Positions 19,292-31,463 of a stretch of DNA of 64,000 nucleotides are shown here, piece after piece. The DNA is from Cantharellus purpuraceus (taxonomy: Eukaryota; Basidiomycota; Agaricomycetes; Cantharellales; Hydnaceae), in assembly GCA_025174535.1 (NCBI GenBank), contig JALBUN010000008.1, forward strand, positions 62,001 through 126,000. The letters run 5' to 3'. The position numbers and the translations under genes were made by a program. Position 1 is the first letter of the stretch. Every line of letters begins with the position of its first letter. The notes below the pieces were generated by a model. It searched no databases. It was not told the origin of the DNA and was given only the letters and a program-made list of their open reading frames with translations.

Positions 19292-22128
19292 TCACATGCT
19301 CACATCAGGCAAGAACGCCTCAGCTTGTAGTTTGTACAGCTTTGCGTATTCGCCTCCCAAGTCCACCAGGTCACTATGCTTTCCTTGCTCGATGAGGACC
19401 CCATTTTGCATGACACTAGAGCAATCATAAATCCAAATTAGATGCACGGTGTACAAGACTTACAGTATGAGATCCGCCCGCTTTGTCAAATAGCCAAAAC
19501 GGTGCGTCACGAATACCTGATGAAAGACTCAGTCAAAACCTCCTCTAGTGTAAAGAAGTTCATAATGACTACCATTGTCTTTCCCTGAGCTGTGCTCAAG
19601 GCTCTCAAGCTCTCAAAAAGCTCATACTCCATTTTTGGATCCAACGAAGCGCTAGGTTCATCGACAGCTACCAACTTGATGTGCGGCGCCGCAGCGCGAT
19701 AGAATAACCGTGACCTGTTGCGAGAAGCGAAATGTTAAGATAGAGACTAGAAGGTTAAATGGGCTCCCTCACAGGGCGAGTCGCTGCCATTGGCCAGAAG
19801 ATATATCCGCGTGCTTAGAGATCTCTTTCATCTTGTCCTTGAAGGCTTGGCTGGCACCCGAAGATGACATCGAATAAGAATAGGTAGAGGGTTGAAGGAC
19901 TCCATCGAAACCGTTGGGTTGCTTTTCAATGATTTCAATAGCTCCTCCGCGGCGAGCGGCTTCCTTTACTCGATCGTCACAGGAAGGTTGACTTCCCTTC
20001 TCCCCCTTATCGGGAGTCGTTGTGTATTCTTCATCAGGAAGTCCCATCATGATATTTTCTCGGATAGAAAGTGGGTAGTGCGTAAAATTTTGAGATAGTA
20101 TGGCCATCGACCGGCGCACATCCGATGCGACAAAGGAAGTAAGAGGGGTGCCATCGATCGCGATCATGCCTGAATTTGGGTCATATAGTCGGTTGAACAG
20201 CTTGAGCAGTGTTGACTTCCCGCTGCCGTTGATTCCAACTATCACGACGGCCTGACCTTTTCCGATAGTGAAAGAGACATCCTTGACGACGTTGTCGGCC
20301 TTGGGGTAAGCAAATGAAACATGCCTGTTCAGGACGGGGTATAGTCAGTGATATTGCATTAAGTCTCTAAGACAGCTATCAAGGGGCACTGCCACTAACT
20401 GGAACTTGATTTCCATTCCAGGCGACGTTTTGGGTATATCTTCAGGGTATCGTAGCTTTCCATCCGCAAGTTGATTTCGCATGTTTCCCAGCTCGGTAAG
20501 TGTTATTATCTCAAGCAGACGCTGTTGAAAGGATTTTTCATCCCTAAAAAGAGAATAGAATGTCCAGGTCAATGATGACGAGGCCTGCTGGATTAATGCG
20601 ATGGATGCCAGAGAGAAACTCTCAGGAGAAAGGTAGACTTGAAAAGCATAAAAAATCTGTGGAAGTCATGATCTGTCGAAAGAACAGTATGACCGAATAT
20701 AGTCTCACGAGAGGAAAGTCCTCTTGTAGAGCATCAACCACCATGAGGAAATTGGACCTCTGTAGGCGCATGATCGAGTCCGGATAATCATCCGACTCGT
20801 CGCCGAGTAGGTTGCGTGCCTTCTTCCACTCTGAGAACATAAGCTGAATGAGACAGACACAGAGCTGGAGGCGTACCTCGCTTTATGTAGTCGACAAGTA
20901 CGTCGCTGATGACCTCTACTCTATGCGTAGAGTCGGTCACTATCTCCAACAAAGAACGCATCCGACGGTAATGTGGGTTGGAATCCCAAACATACGCGGC
21001 TGAAGAAGCGGGTAAGCGTAACACCGTCAGTAGTGAGAACAATCAAACACGAACTGTGATTCCAGAGTGAATCGTGTGAGACACTGACATACAGAGACTT
21101 TGCCAAACAAACTGCAGCAAACCAAGATCCACCAGGTTGAGATCTCAAGGCTCCGAAGATAAAACTGAGTTGGGATACAACACTTGTCAAAGTGCTTGTC
21201 TTGGATATCAAGTCCGCAAATATCTCCCAAGCACCTCCACGGGAACCGTGACCAAAGTACCTGTTAATTTTGTCGGCAGTCTCAGGTTCTAAGCTCGTCA
21301 TGAGTGATTTTCTTGTCTGGCACGATAGGAGTCACCTTCAAATGTGGGAAGGTCTAATCGTAGGTTGGCTATATGCAGGATTTGTAAATGTCAACGGGAC
21401 GTTTAGCCATAATGCTTGCCTTGTATCAGTCGCTCTTCGAATAAATAGCGGACACGAATAGCAAGTTTAATGCCTAGTCGTTTTCTGTATATGTTCAATC
21501 AACTCTTCGTTGATCGCATAGCATCAGGGTTTACCTGGCCCGGCTGATCAACGAGCTCATTAGAGTGAATACGATCTGAGAAACTACGGCTCTCGCTAAT
21601 GCATGACCATTTACGTGGTGACTTGTAACACTTTGCTGGATCTTAGACAAAAAGGAGTTAGCAATGTCTTAGGGGCGGAGATGACAGCAACCACACGTAC
21701 GATGTTCAACAATTGACTTGAAAAATAAAGGCTGGCTGCTTCCTATATATGCGTCGTCAGATTGCAGAACCATCGACGGATAGTGAAGTTTTTGCCTCGG
21801 TGCTAGACCAAAATGACGAGAGTAGATAAATAGCCATCATCGAAGGAGACACATTGAAAATTTCTCGAAGAAACTGAAAAATGATAGGAAAAACAGCCAG
21901 TATTTCTTTTGCTTGTTTCAGCTTTGCGCGATACGTTAGAGTCCATGATGCCACGGTCTTAATTTCACGCATAACAGTCCAAACCCCAATATCCTCGAAT
22001 TCAAGAACAGTTTCTGGTGGCTCGTCCTTCTCTGCTTTGGCAGGTTTGGTAGGCTCTTTGTCATATTCGGGTGCCGATGCCTTGAATAATAACGGAGTAG
22101 ACGTTTCAGAGTGACTGTCGCTGGTCAT
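19292..22128 (-). CDS. ABC transporter, single TMD-NBD (half) type, about ten exons
   Basis: Starts MTSDSHSETSTPLLFKASAP at 22128. An N-terminal membrane region (exons near 22128-21770, 21301-20900, 20840-20700 and 20570-20400) is followed by the nucleotide-binding domain. Five C-terminal exons were resolved with closing phases: 20324-19773, 19714-19573, 19516-19464 and 19415-19292, plus the preceding one. Motifs: Walker A GINGSGKST, Q-loop SQNFTHYPLSIREN, signature ISSGQWQRLAL, Walker B IKLVAVDEPSASLD, H-loop FVTHRFGYLTK; the end is YKLQAEAFLPDVSM. The signature is SSGQ rather than SGGQ/SGGE. It resembles a basidiomycete family of full-length TMD-NBD exporters of unknown substrate; exon borders in the membrane half are not certain. 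Confidence 0.8.
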
Positions 22129-24073
22129 GTTGGCGCTCCTTGATCAAGTTGAAGTCTGGATGGCTGCTCGACTTTATACTGATTCGTACTGCTTTCGAGT
22201 CATTACGGTCAAACCCCGCCACCCGAAGATTCACCCAGGGGCCTTGCAACTCGGAGCAGAGAGACACCGATATCCCCATTGGAAATATGGGCATCGATTA
22301 GACGTTCATGCCGCGAGGTGGGCCTATGTAACCGACTTGGACGCCATATAGTACCGAGGACCGCTTTCTCGTACAGGGATCAGTGCAGTGGTGCCGCCCT
22401 ACTGTGCCGCTGTTGGGCGGTGCGGCAATACACAGCGTCGTGCCCATACCTATCTGCCTAAACAGGCTTATCGCGCCCGTAGTCGAGAAGTCACCAAACA
22501 GGTCTCTGAGCGCTATTTATCCTACCGTACTTAGCGCCATACCCCCGAACCAGCATCAGAAACACTATATCATACTTGGCGGCATACCGCGCCAGGATCA
22601 GCACCATAAGTGTATAGGTGAATGATGGTTGATAGATACCGCAGGAGTGAAAAGTACAACTATGAAAGACGTTGTAAATGAGCAACTGCTATGTGCGAAC
22701 TTTGTCGATGCAAAATCCGTGCAGTGGGAACAAATGGATTACTAATGGCAGATTCGAACGTCTAAAGTCAACTTGGACCTCCACTCCTGACCACTGTTTT
22801 TCCAGCTATCTCACACTAGATAGCCCATAGGCTCTCTGGGATGCAATTTGACATGACTCATCTTCCCGGAAACTGAAGAAATTGAGGGAGCCTATTTGTG
22901 TAAAGTGTGCATGAGCAACTCCTACCAAGGTATCCGTAGCAGCGCCAAGGAAGCGGGTGTCACTCTCTCAATCAAAGTGCAAGGGGGCCTGAACCCATAC
23001 ATAAATGGCGCGGTCATTACCGCAACATCTATGTTGTACACTCACCTACAGGTCTGAACTACCTTGCATGAATCTAAACTTTCAGTGCTCAGGCAGAAAT
23101 GTGTGCTACGCAAGAAGCCAACAGGATTTGTGTGCAGCTGAAAGAAAAATTGATAGACTACGATCTAATAACGTTTCTGAGGAAAAGCCAGTTTGAGAGG
23201 CTTTTGAAGGAGATCCAATACGGTTCTGATGGCCGGCCAGGACGCTTGGAGAAAGCCTGCCTCCAGAGGCTTCTTTAATAGTCGTCTGTCAGGTAAGCAA
23301 ACAGAGCAACGAAGGACACGTGTCCTGCAGACCTGTCCACGGTGGCCCCTAGTCGGGTACGGTCCTCCACAAATTCATCCATCATGTACACGTATGAAAC
23401 ACGTCGTACCCAGACGCTAACAAAAACAAAGATAACACGGGGTGACCGTCATTAGAATCAGGCGCAAGCTAAATTTGGCAGTGAACGTGGACATTTGAAG
23501 TTCTCTGCAATATGACAACTGCGCCGTCCTTCGTCGACACACCTCGGGAGACTTGTAGTGTCTTCTGGTTGATGTCGAAACTTGAAAGTATCTCCAGAGA
23601 CGCAGGTGAAGGGTAGTCTATGCTTTGGACGATAGCATTCAGTAAGGAAATAAACAACCGACCCATTCTTGTCAGGTCTAGTCGAACGATGCCTGATGAT
23701 CTGATAATTGGCTACCAAAGATGAGCTGAAATCCTGCCAGAAATGACTGCAGAGCATGGTTCTAGGCACAAAATGAACCGCTTCTTAGAACCGCGAGAAG
23801 TGTAATATTGAGAAGTGCCAACGAGTAAGACTAGGATCAGGTTATGATCGAAAAGTTAGTCGAAAGCATTGTTCTCGCATCCAGTGCAACGTCATGCAGC
23901 GCGCACGGAAAGTGATAGAAAGTTGGAGAATTGACGCGAAGGTAACTCACTTTGAACTCCGATAAGCTTCATTAGTTTTTTCAGCAGCCACCCGACACGC
24001 CATCCCCTCAAGGCCTTTTTCCACTTTCCTTTCACACCTTACATTCACCACCTGGAATTTAGAGAAAGATAAT
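22129..24073. other. Divergent intergenic region, ABC / Hsp110
   Basis: About 1.9 kb between two genes transcribed away from each other, so it should hold both promoters. The middle (22300-22640) is GC- and CpG-rich without a coding signal I recognise. A 103-codon minus frame (23458-23769) contains no known domain. A pyrimidine-rich run precedes the Hsp110 ATG. Confidence 0.4.
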
Positions 24074-26646
24074 ATGGCCGTTGTAGGCATAGATCTTGGC
24101 AATCTCGCAAGCAAGGTGAGTCTCCAATGATAGTTGCATACGTTCTTACTCACACAACAGCAGATTGGTGTTGCCAGACATCGGGGAATAGACATCATAA
24201 CAAATGAAGTTTCTAATCGAGCTACGCCGTGTGTATTCCGTGTCTTGTCTGGACCGATCGTACTCGTCATTGACTCCGGGTTTCTTCAGGTCACTGGTTT
24301 CGTTTGGCGTCAAGCAGCGGTCCATTGGTGAAGCAGCAAAGACCCAGGAGACGTCGAATTTCAAAAATACAGTTGGATCTCTCAAGCGGCTAATTGGCAG
24401 ATCATCGACTGATCCAGAAGTGCTCAACGTTGAGAAAAAGTTTATCAATGCAACCTTGGTGGATGCAAATGGCACAGTTGGTGTCAAGGTAGGTTTGACG
24501 CGTTCGTATCGTATCATTTTGCTAAGCTATCATTTAGGTGAACTATCTTGGTGAGCCTACCGTGTTCACGGCGACGCAACTGGTGGCAATGTTTCTGGGG
24601 AAGCTTCGGGATATCGCTGCCAAGGAATTAAAACAGGTCGTCTCGGACGTCGTCATTGCTGTTCCTGGCTGGTATACTGATGTTCAGAGACGGGCTGTCA
24701 TTGACGCTGCCAACATTGCCAACCTCAATCCTCTCCGCATCATCAACGATACTACTGCTGTTGCCCTCGGCTATGGGATTACAAAATCAGATCTCCCAGA
24801 GCCGGACCAGACGCCTCGACATGTGGTCTTCGTGGATGTCGGACACTCTAACTATTCTGTCGCGGTTGTTGCGTTCTGCAAAGGTCAGCTTCATGTTAAG
24901 AGCACTGCATATGACCGCCACCTCGGAGGGCGCGACATCGACTACGCTCTTGTGAGACATTTCGCGGAGGAGTTTAAGACGAAGTATAGGATCGATGTCC
25001 TTTCCAATCCCAAGGCAACCTTCCGTCTTGCTACTCAGGTTGAGCGTCTCAAGAAGATTTTGTCGGCCAACGCTGAGGCTCCGCTCTCTGTCGAGTCCAT
25101 TATGAATGATATCGATGCGTCGTCCAAACTGTCCCGGGAACAGCTCGAAGGTCTCATCGCCGGTCTTCTTGACCGGATCGTGAAACCTCTTGAGAAGGCG
25201 CTCCAAGACGCCAGTCTCACCGCTGATCAGGTAGATGCCATTGAGCTGGTTGGAGGTTCTACCCGTGTCCCTGCAATCCGCCAGCGTATTCAGTCTGTGT
25301 TCCCGAGCAAGACGCTCTCAACGACCTTGAACCAGGACGAGGCTATTGCACGAGGTTCCACTTTTGCATGTGCTATGCTCTCCCCCGTTTTCCGTGTTCG
25401 CGACTTTGCATTCCACGACATTGCACCCTATTCAATCAAGATTTGCTGGGACAGGTCGGAAGGAGCTCCAGAAGAAGATAATGAACTTGAGGTCTTCCCT
25501 CGGGGTAACGCTATTCCGTCCACCAAGATCCTCAGTTTCTTCCGGGACAAGCCGTTCGATCTCGAGGCGCGTTATACCGAACCATCTATGCTCCCAGGTG
25601 CGATTAATCCCTGGATTGCCAACTTCCACGCAAAGAGTGTACACGTGGTAGACACCAAAGGCGAATCAAGCATCGTGAAGGTCAAGACCCGACTTAACCC
25701 TCATGGTCTCCTAAGTTTCGAGGGTGCATACGTTGAGGAGGAGATTGTTGAAAAGGACGAGTCTATGGAAGTAGATAGTGCACCTGATGGAGAAGCATCC
25801 GCCCCGAAGAAGAAGAAACGAGTCATTAAGAAGGACATTCCTTTTGTCACGGGAACGACGTCTCTGGACAAGAGTGTCCTCGAAGCTCTTACTGAGAAAG
25901 AGGGTCAAATGCATGCTGCTGACAAGCTTGTCATGGAGACTGAGGTTCGTATTTATTTATCTGCAATACTGTGCCTGTGTGACTGAGGCTGATATGCCTT
26001 AAAGGACCGCAAAAACGCGCTCGAGGAGTACGTGTATGACATGCGCAGCAAGCTTGAGGACCGTTACGCATCGTTTGTACAGCCTGCAGAGAAGGAGAAA
26101 CTTTTGGCAGCGTCACAGGAAGCTGAAGACTGGCTGTACACGGAAGAGGGTGAAGATGCACCCAAGTCGGCATACGTGTCTCGCCTGGAGACACTCCACG
26201 CCCTTGGTGACCCGATCGCAGCGCGGTGGCGTGAGTCTGAGGAGCGCCCGAAGGCGACAAGTCAGCTTCGCGAGACAATCAATACATTTCTGGCGCAAGC
26301 TACTTCCGGAGAGGAGCGGTACGCACACCTAGATGATAAGGAAAAGGAGAGCGTCATCGAGCGCGCCGCAACAACGCAAAAATGGCTTGACGATCAGATC
26401 GCCAGGCAGGCTGAGCGGTCAAAGAATGTTGATCCGGCGCTGACGAGTGCAGAGATATTCAAGAAGAGGGATGACTTGATTTACTTTGCGACGCCCATTT
26501 TCAACAAGCCGAAGCCAAAGCCAAAGCTCGAGACCCCACCTGCTACGAATGGGACGCAGACTCCCCAGAACCAGGAGACACCTGACGCTGCTCCCGCTAG
26601 TGGCGAAGGTGCACCCACTGGTCCTCCGGAGATGGATGTAGATTAG
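24074..26646 (+). CDS. SSE1: Hsp110 family chaperone (SSE1-like nucleotide exchange factor for Hsp70), five exons, 784 aa
   Basis: Exons 24074-24115, 24164-24228, 24290-24488, 24538-25944 and 26005-26646; all phases close (785 codons with stop). The protein starts MAVVGIDLGNLASKIGVARH, as in Sse1 proteins. The actin-like ATPase domain spans residues 1 to about 390: phosphate motif DVGHSNYSVAVV, GRDIDYALVRHF, and the adenosine motif ELVGGSTRVPAIRQR near residue 338. The beta domain is followed by an acidic loop (KDESMEVDSAPDGE, near 505) and a Lys/Arg run, then the helical bundle and an acidic tail ending PPEMDVD. Hsp110 releases ADP from cytosolic Hsp70 and holds unfolded proteins. Exon 4 begins with GTG (Val), so it is not a start codon. 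No breaks were seen; the gene looks functional. Confidence 0.93.
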
Positions 26647-28210
26647 CAGTGTAGGGACTTGGCTTGATTTTCTTACTTTTGATTCTATATTAGATTTGCA
26701 CGTTCAAAAGAGATATCGTGATCATATAATACTGTGTCAGCCTGACTGGGTCCACGCCGGTCTGGACATCACGACCTCTCGGTTGTGTTAAGGGTAGGAC
26801 CTACTATGAGAATAAGTAGCCATTGGGTTTGAAGCAGCAGGTGGAAGTGATTGGAACAACAGAAAAGAAGTAGATGGGCACTGGGTCCGATGAGAATCAT
26901 ACGGCTAATGAGCGCTGTCTTTCGAGTCTTGAGAGCTAGAGCCTGCATGTTGGCCCTGCGCAGCCATTTTGAAAGATATTTCATGAAACACCTTTCTTAG
27001 GCATCATTCATTGAGGACCATTCTTTCCTCTGGTCGTTGGTTGCCATCCAGCGCTGAGCGCTGGGACTGAATTGAAGTAGTGCATGCAGTGACGTTTTCT
27101 GTGAAATGTCCTTTAGGGTAAGATGCGTACCGTTGGCAGGGTTACTGGACGCTGGTCAACATCGTGGGCTATCCGTCTCGTTAGCTCCAGCACTACAGCA
27201 CTACAGCGTCCAGCACTGGTTGGTAGGAGCCTCCTTTGGCATTCAGACTGCGATAGATTACCGGCGACAACGGCCTCACTAGGCAGCATCCACTAGGCAG
27301 CATCAGTAATTATGACAGAGTCTGAAAGCAAGTGACACATTTAACTCAAAGTATATTGTGATCTCTGAACGCAATACCCACAATTGACTATGTGTTTGGT
27401 CCATCAGCGGAGACCACTGATGAACCAGCCTGTGACACCACCAGATCCCGCATCAGGAGAGATCATTGAGGGATATGTGAGGTCAAATCTGACGGTCCAT
27501 GCGACATATATTCGGACTACGCTGTACGCCTGGGGCCTTGAAGGTCCTCGAATACACATTACAGCAATCATTGGTAAAGCCTAAAGCTTAATTAAAGACT
27601 CGGTGCGTATATTGCACAATCTTCCCGAGGGGTGAACCGTTGATTACATAGATGGCGTCCGATCATAGGCCATGACTACCTGCAGCACTAATCAACTACT
27701 TAGTATTCAAGCCAGGACAAATAAGAGACCGATTGATATGAATCTGTTTCAACTCGGTAGTTGGGGCTCCATCTGAGTCACATTTCAAACCACAATGGCA
27801 TGATGCGAACACAGCTGATCAAAGGAATCTCGGTGTTGCTACTTAAAAGGCTTTGCCTGTTGTCTTCTCCCAAAGTAAATGTTGGGCACCACCTACTTAT
27901 TCAGCCTGTTACTTCTGTTAGGCCCCTGCGAAGGCAGCTACTGATGGAGCATTCTGTCATGTTCGTGCTTGGGTAAGAGCGCCAGGAAAGGTTATCCAGG
28001 GTGATGTGAGGGTCACACTAGACGGTCCTTGTGATGAGGTTTCAGATTACATGCTTGGGTTAAAATTCATAGAGTGTGCATGGGTGAAGACTCAGTGTGT
28101 ACTTTTGTACACTCCTTCCAAGTGAAGTTGAACTACTAATGGGGAAATCATGGAGAAATGAAGCGACAGATAGGATTCAAAAGTTTGATATGAAAAGATG
28201 CTGGTGGAGT
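26647..28210. other. 3' flank of Hsp110 and unassigned region
   Basis: A 3' UTR probably ends near 26740. Two short plus-strand stretches, near 27450-27585 (GEIIEGYVRSNLTVHATYIR) and 27985-28110 (PGKVIQGDVRVTLDGPCDE), look like the first strands of arrestin-type domains. They are isolated and could be remnants of one duplicated gene. The resemblance is weak. Confidence 0.3.
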
Positions 28211-29822
28211 TGGACTGTCAGAGTGGTTTGATATACGTCCTCAATGCGCCCTGGCTCATCACTGGTGGCATTATCATGCGACCTGCATACTTATCTAGGT
28301 TGTTCATTAATTCGTGAACAGTCCTTTGACCCTGTATTACAGAGTCAAATTTATTTGACACATGGTGATGCATCAGGGTGTGTAGGAATCTACGCTGCAA
28401 TCCTTGGATTGCAGTTTCCAGGGTCCAGTCTTGGACTTCCCTGTCATAGTGTTCTACATTTCTGTAGAACCATTCCTGCGCCTCACCTTTAAGGCAAGTG
28501 CCTAAGTACAATAGCTGAAACTTTGTACTTGATGGTCCTAGGAGATTGTTCAGTGCATGTCATGACTGTTGATTTAAATCGACAGCCACATTAAGCTCTT
28601 GCTGGGGCCACTGCTCTCTAAACAGCTGGCTGAGCTCTTGCTCTGCATGTTTAGCCTTCCATTTGAGGGCTAATCTATGTTTATGAGAAGCCTCAACTTC
28701 TCATTGTTTCCATAGCTTGATCTCTTGATCGAGCTCCTTTGCCATAGATTGAGGAGTTTCCTCTTCAATCTGGATTGGTAATCCTTGCCTTGCCAGGATT
28801 ACTAGGTCTCTAACTCCCTCCATTGGGGGAATTTCATTTCCTCTGTCTAACTGATCATTTGGTTGGACCCTCTCACCCTGGGGAGGTCCAGACTCTCCAG
28901 ATTTGGATTCTTGTCAAGAATCTGATCTTCAGCAATGTGACTTGTGTCGCTCAGAGTTCTCTTGGAGCAATTTTAACATTGTTCCTAGCTCTGCTATTTG
29001 CTGCCCCATAGTAGTGGCAGCATGCCCTGCTTCAGCAGCCATCTTAGCTGCCTGAGCACTAGTTTTGCTAACACTCTTCATCTCATGTTGATTACACATG
29101 AGTTGTTCAGTCAATCTTGCGATTGACCTGTGGGTTTCATGCCACTCCGTGCTGCACAATTCCCTAGTAGAAGTATTGCTACTTCTACTTGTGCTTGTAT
29201 ATTGAGCACATTCCTTTCCTTTAGGGACGTTGGAGACAGTGGATGACTGTCTCCTCCTTTCTTCTCTAATCAAATAACCACTTGATGAAGGGTTCTTATT
29301 TGACAGATGATCTATTGTGATTGTCTGTGTGGTCTCATGATTGTGGTGACTCTCTTCTAGAGTCTTCCTTACAAGAAGTCCTTGCGACTTCTCTAGGGTC
29401 TAGCCCCCCTTCCTGGGAGCTTCTGCTGCTGGCTATGTGCTGCCATTCATCATTCATGATGTCCTGTGCACTGCCAGCACAACTCACTCTACTGCAAGTC
29501 ATTATTATGATGACTCCTTATCTAAGTTAGTCTACTAGTTGCTCACTTATATGAGTGACTGAGGGGGTTGGTATATGTCTGTACACCAGCAACAGCTGGT
29601 TTTCTAGTATTGGCTAGAAAACTTCAATAATGAGGAAGAATCAATTGATTGTTCCTTTGGAAATTCAAAAAAGTGTTAATGGTGATGAGAGTCAATTCCC
29701 TCAGGAGGACTCCCTTGATTCGCACAATTTCCTACAGGGCTGTGCTGGCTGGCTTGCTGTCTTAAATTTTGTTGCTACCCTGAAATTGACAGCTGGGTGG
29801 CACACTCACCATACCTAGATGA
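28211..29822 (-). pseudogene. gag: Family-E gypsy gag fragment (copy E1)
   Basis: Matches the gag of the fuller copy at 52460-55491: N-terminal helical part (HETHRSIARLTEQLMCNQHE, 29273-28929), and capsid (LKGEAQEWFYRNVEHYD, QGLQRRFLHTL, 28511-28218). Frames are broken and no LTR or pol is attached. It shows the same dense short hairpins as the other E copies, e.g. AGTAGAAGTA-TTGC-TACTTCTACT at 29166-29189 and GGAGACAGT-GGATG-ACTGTCTCC at 29232-29254. Confidence 0.8.
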
Positions 29823-29924
29823 AGATACAGAATGACAGTGGTCCTTCCCTGCTTGGCACCTTCACATCAATACCTGTGCTATCAGTTCATGGTGGATCCC
29901 TTTGTACTTGACCCAGAATCCAAG

Positions 29925-29975
29925 GACCAGATCCCTGTTCAGATCCCCATGCATATGGAATCTACAGGGTTTGCC
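29925..29975 (+). repeat. LTR-B scrap
   Basis: About 50 bp containing TCAGATCCCCATGCATATGG, matching the start of LTR-B (12185-12240). It has no partner on either side. Confidence 0.45.
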
Positions 29976-30800
29976 GACCAGCATCGTGACCATAAGGTAT
30001 CAAATGGCGTTGTTGCAGCGGATTTTTCTTGACCGTGTCAATGGGAAAGATAAGCGGCAGTCCTCTAACGTTGATTAGGTCCATTGCCGGACTGTATTTA
30101 GGGTGGGGAGATCCCGAGTCTAGACGATTGTTGGCAGACAATGTAGAAGTCGATGGGGAGACAATTGTGACGGAAGGGGAGGCATTAGTGCGGATGAAAG
30201 CGGAAATGCCAGGCATCGGGTCCTCGTCTTCATCACCCAACACGGGATCCTTATGTCTGTTGGGGCGCTCACACAGCTGCTTCCTGAGGGCGTTATGCTT
30301 GAGAACTCGTGCGTTGTGGATTTCGGTTTTACGGATGAATTCTTGAAATTGCGAGTTCGGTAGCATCATTCCCATGAGTGGACGTTGTTGAGGTGGGCGT
30401 AGTTGAAGGACTTGACTCGGAGGTGGAGGTAACGGGGGTCATTAGGGGTCGCGGCCGACGTCAACGCGATTCTCAAAGGGTTCACCGACCTCATATTTAC
30501 CGACAGCGGCCTGTCGTTGGGATCCATGTTTGACTGAAAACGCTAGCCATCGTTGAGACCCACTGGAAATTGAGGAAGAATTCCGCAGCCGCATGTTGGG
30601 GGGATGCGGGATGCAAAAAGGAGATACTTGCACAAGCATTCTCTTCCCTTCTTAAGCAGCGGGGTTTGAGCTTGGTCAGCTCATGCCTCACTTTCAGCTC
30701 AACCTCTAATGAGCGAGTCGCATCACGTGGCCCCACTTGCCAGTCGCTGCGAAATAGTGCAGACAAGTCCGGAGCTCTCCAGGGCGCTTCTTTCAAGGCA
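29976..30800 (-). pseudogene. Unassigned coding remnant, minus strand
   Basis: Two long minus frames are likely parts of one protein: 30796-30497 (WQVGPRDATRSLEVELKVRH...) and 30375-29962 (NSQFQEFIRKTEIHNARVLK ... GDEDEDPMPGI). Composition is CpG-rich, unlike the repeats. The frames are not joined by an obvious intron and the upper one stops in the middle. I do not recognise a domain; a decayed host gene is more likely than a transposon gene. Confidence 0.3.
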
Positions 30801-31202
30801 TATCATAGATGAGAAACCCACTCCCAAATGCAGCGATGAGTACTGATGCATCGCCTTCTCCTGAAAGTCGTGTAGGTCCTGATGCAATTAAGTGGCAGAG
30901 GCAGCGTCTACCAGTGGAAAACATGGAAGGAGAGTGAGAGAAGTAGTCTTTGCAAATTGCATTTGACAGATGAATCGATGACGGATGGCGAACCTCTGTT
31001 TTATAGCTCCACGTCCGATTTAGAGGCATGACTAGTCCCTTTGGACCAAGCAAAGGGTTCGGCAGGCAGCAGCTTCACCAGATCAGTTATCAATCCCGGC
31101 TTCCACAGGGGCAGAATACGGTATATTCTTTATCGGTTCAGCCCTTCCCTACTACGCTATCACAATCAACGTTCATTCGAAGTTGTGTCTGCGGTGACAC
31201 CA
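30801..31202. other. Unassigned, host-like composition
   Basis: No frame or repeat of note. Bounded on the right by LTR-E. Confidence 0.35.
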
Positions 31203-31463
31203 CCGTGACTTAGTTCACACCGTTGCATAGAACTCAACCAAGTGTATTAGTTGGATGATGTGCTGTACAGTGCAGTAGTTACTAAGTTCTATCTACTATA
31301 TGTGGACCCACACATGTACTGGGTCCACTGGCTTACATAATAACTGTACATATGCACCCATAGGGTGCATATATCTACCAAGAGAACAGCATTCCTTAAG
31401 GGAATGCTGCATATATTAATTGTACCTATATGTTATAGTAAGTAAGTTCATTGGGTACTTACA
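31203..31463 (-). repeat. LTR-E, 3' LTR of copy E2
   Basis: 261 bp, ending GGGTACTTACA at 31463; the last 15 bp or so of the LTR on the left are replaced. It holds two exact hairpins: ATATGCACCC-ATA-GGGTGCATAT (31350-31372) and CAGCATTCC-TTAAG-GGAATGCTG (31387-31409). Confidence 0.85.

Noticed and set aside
24538..24560. Apparent start of an Hsp110-like ORF at 24538
   Set aside because: The codon is GTG and lies right after a CATTTAG acceptor; the real start is ATG 24074 four exons upstream.
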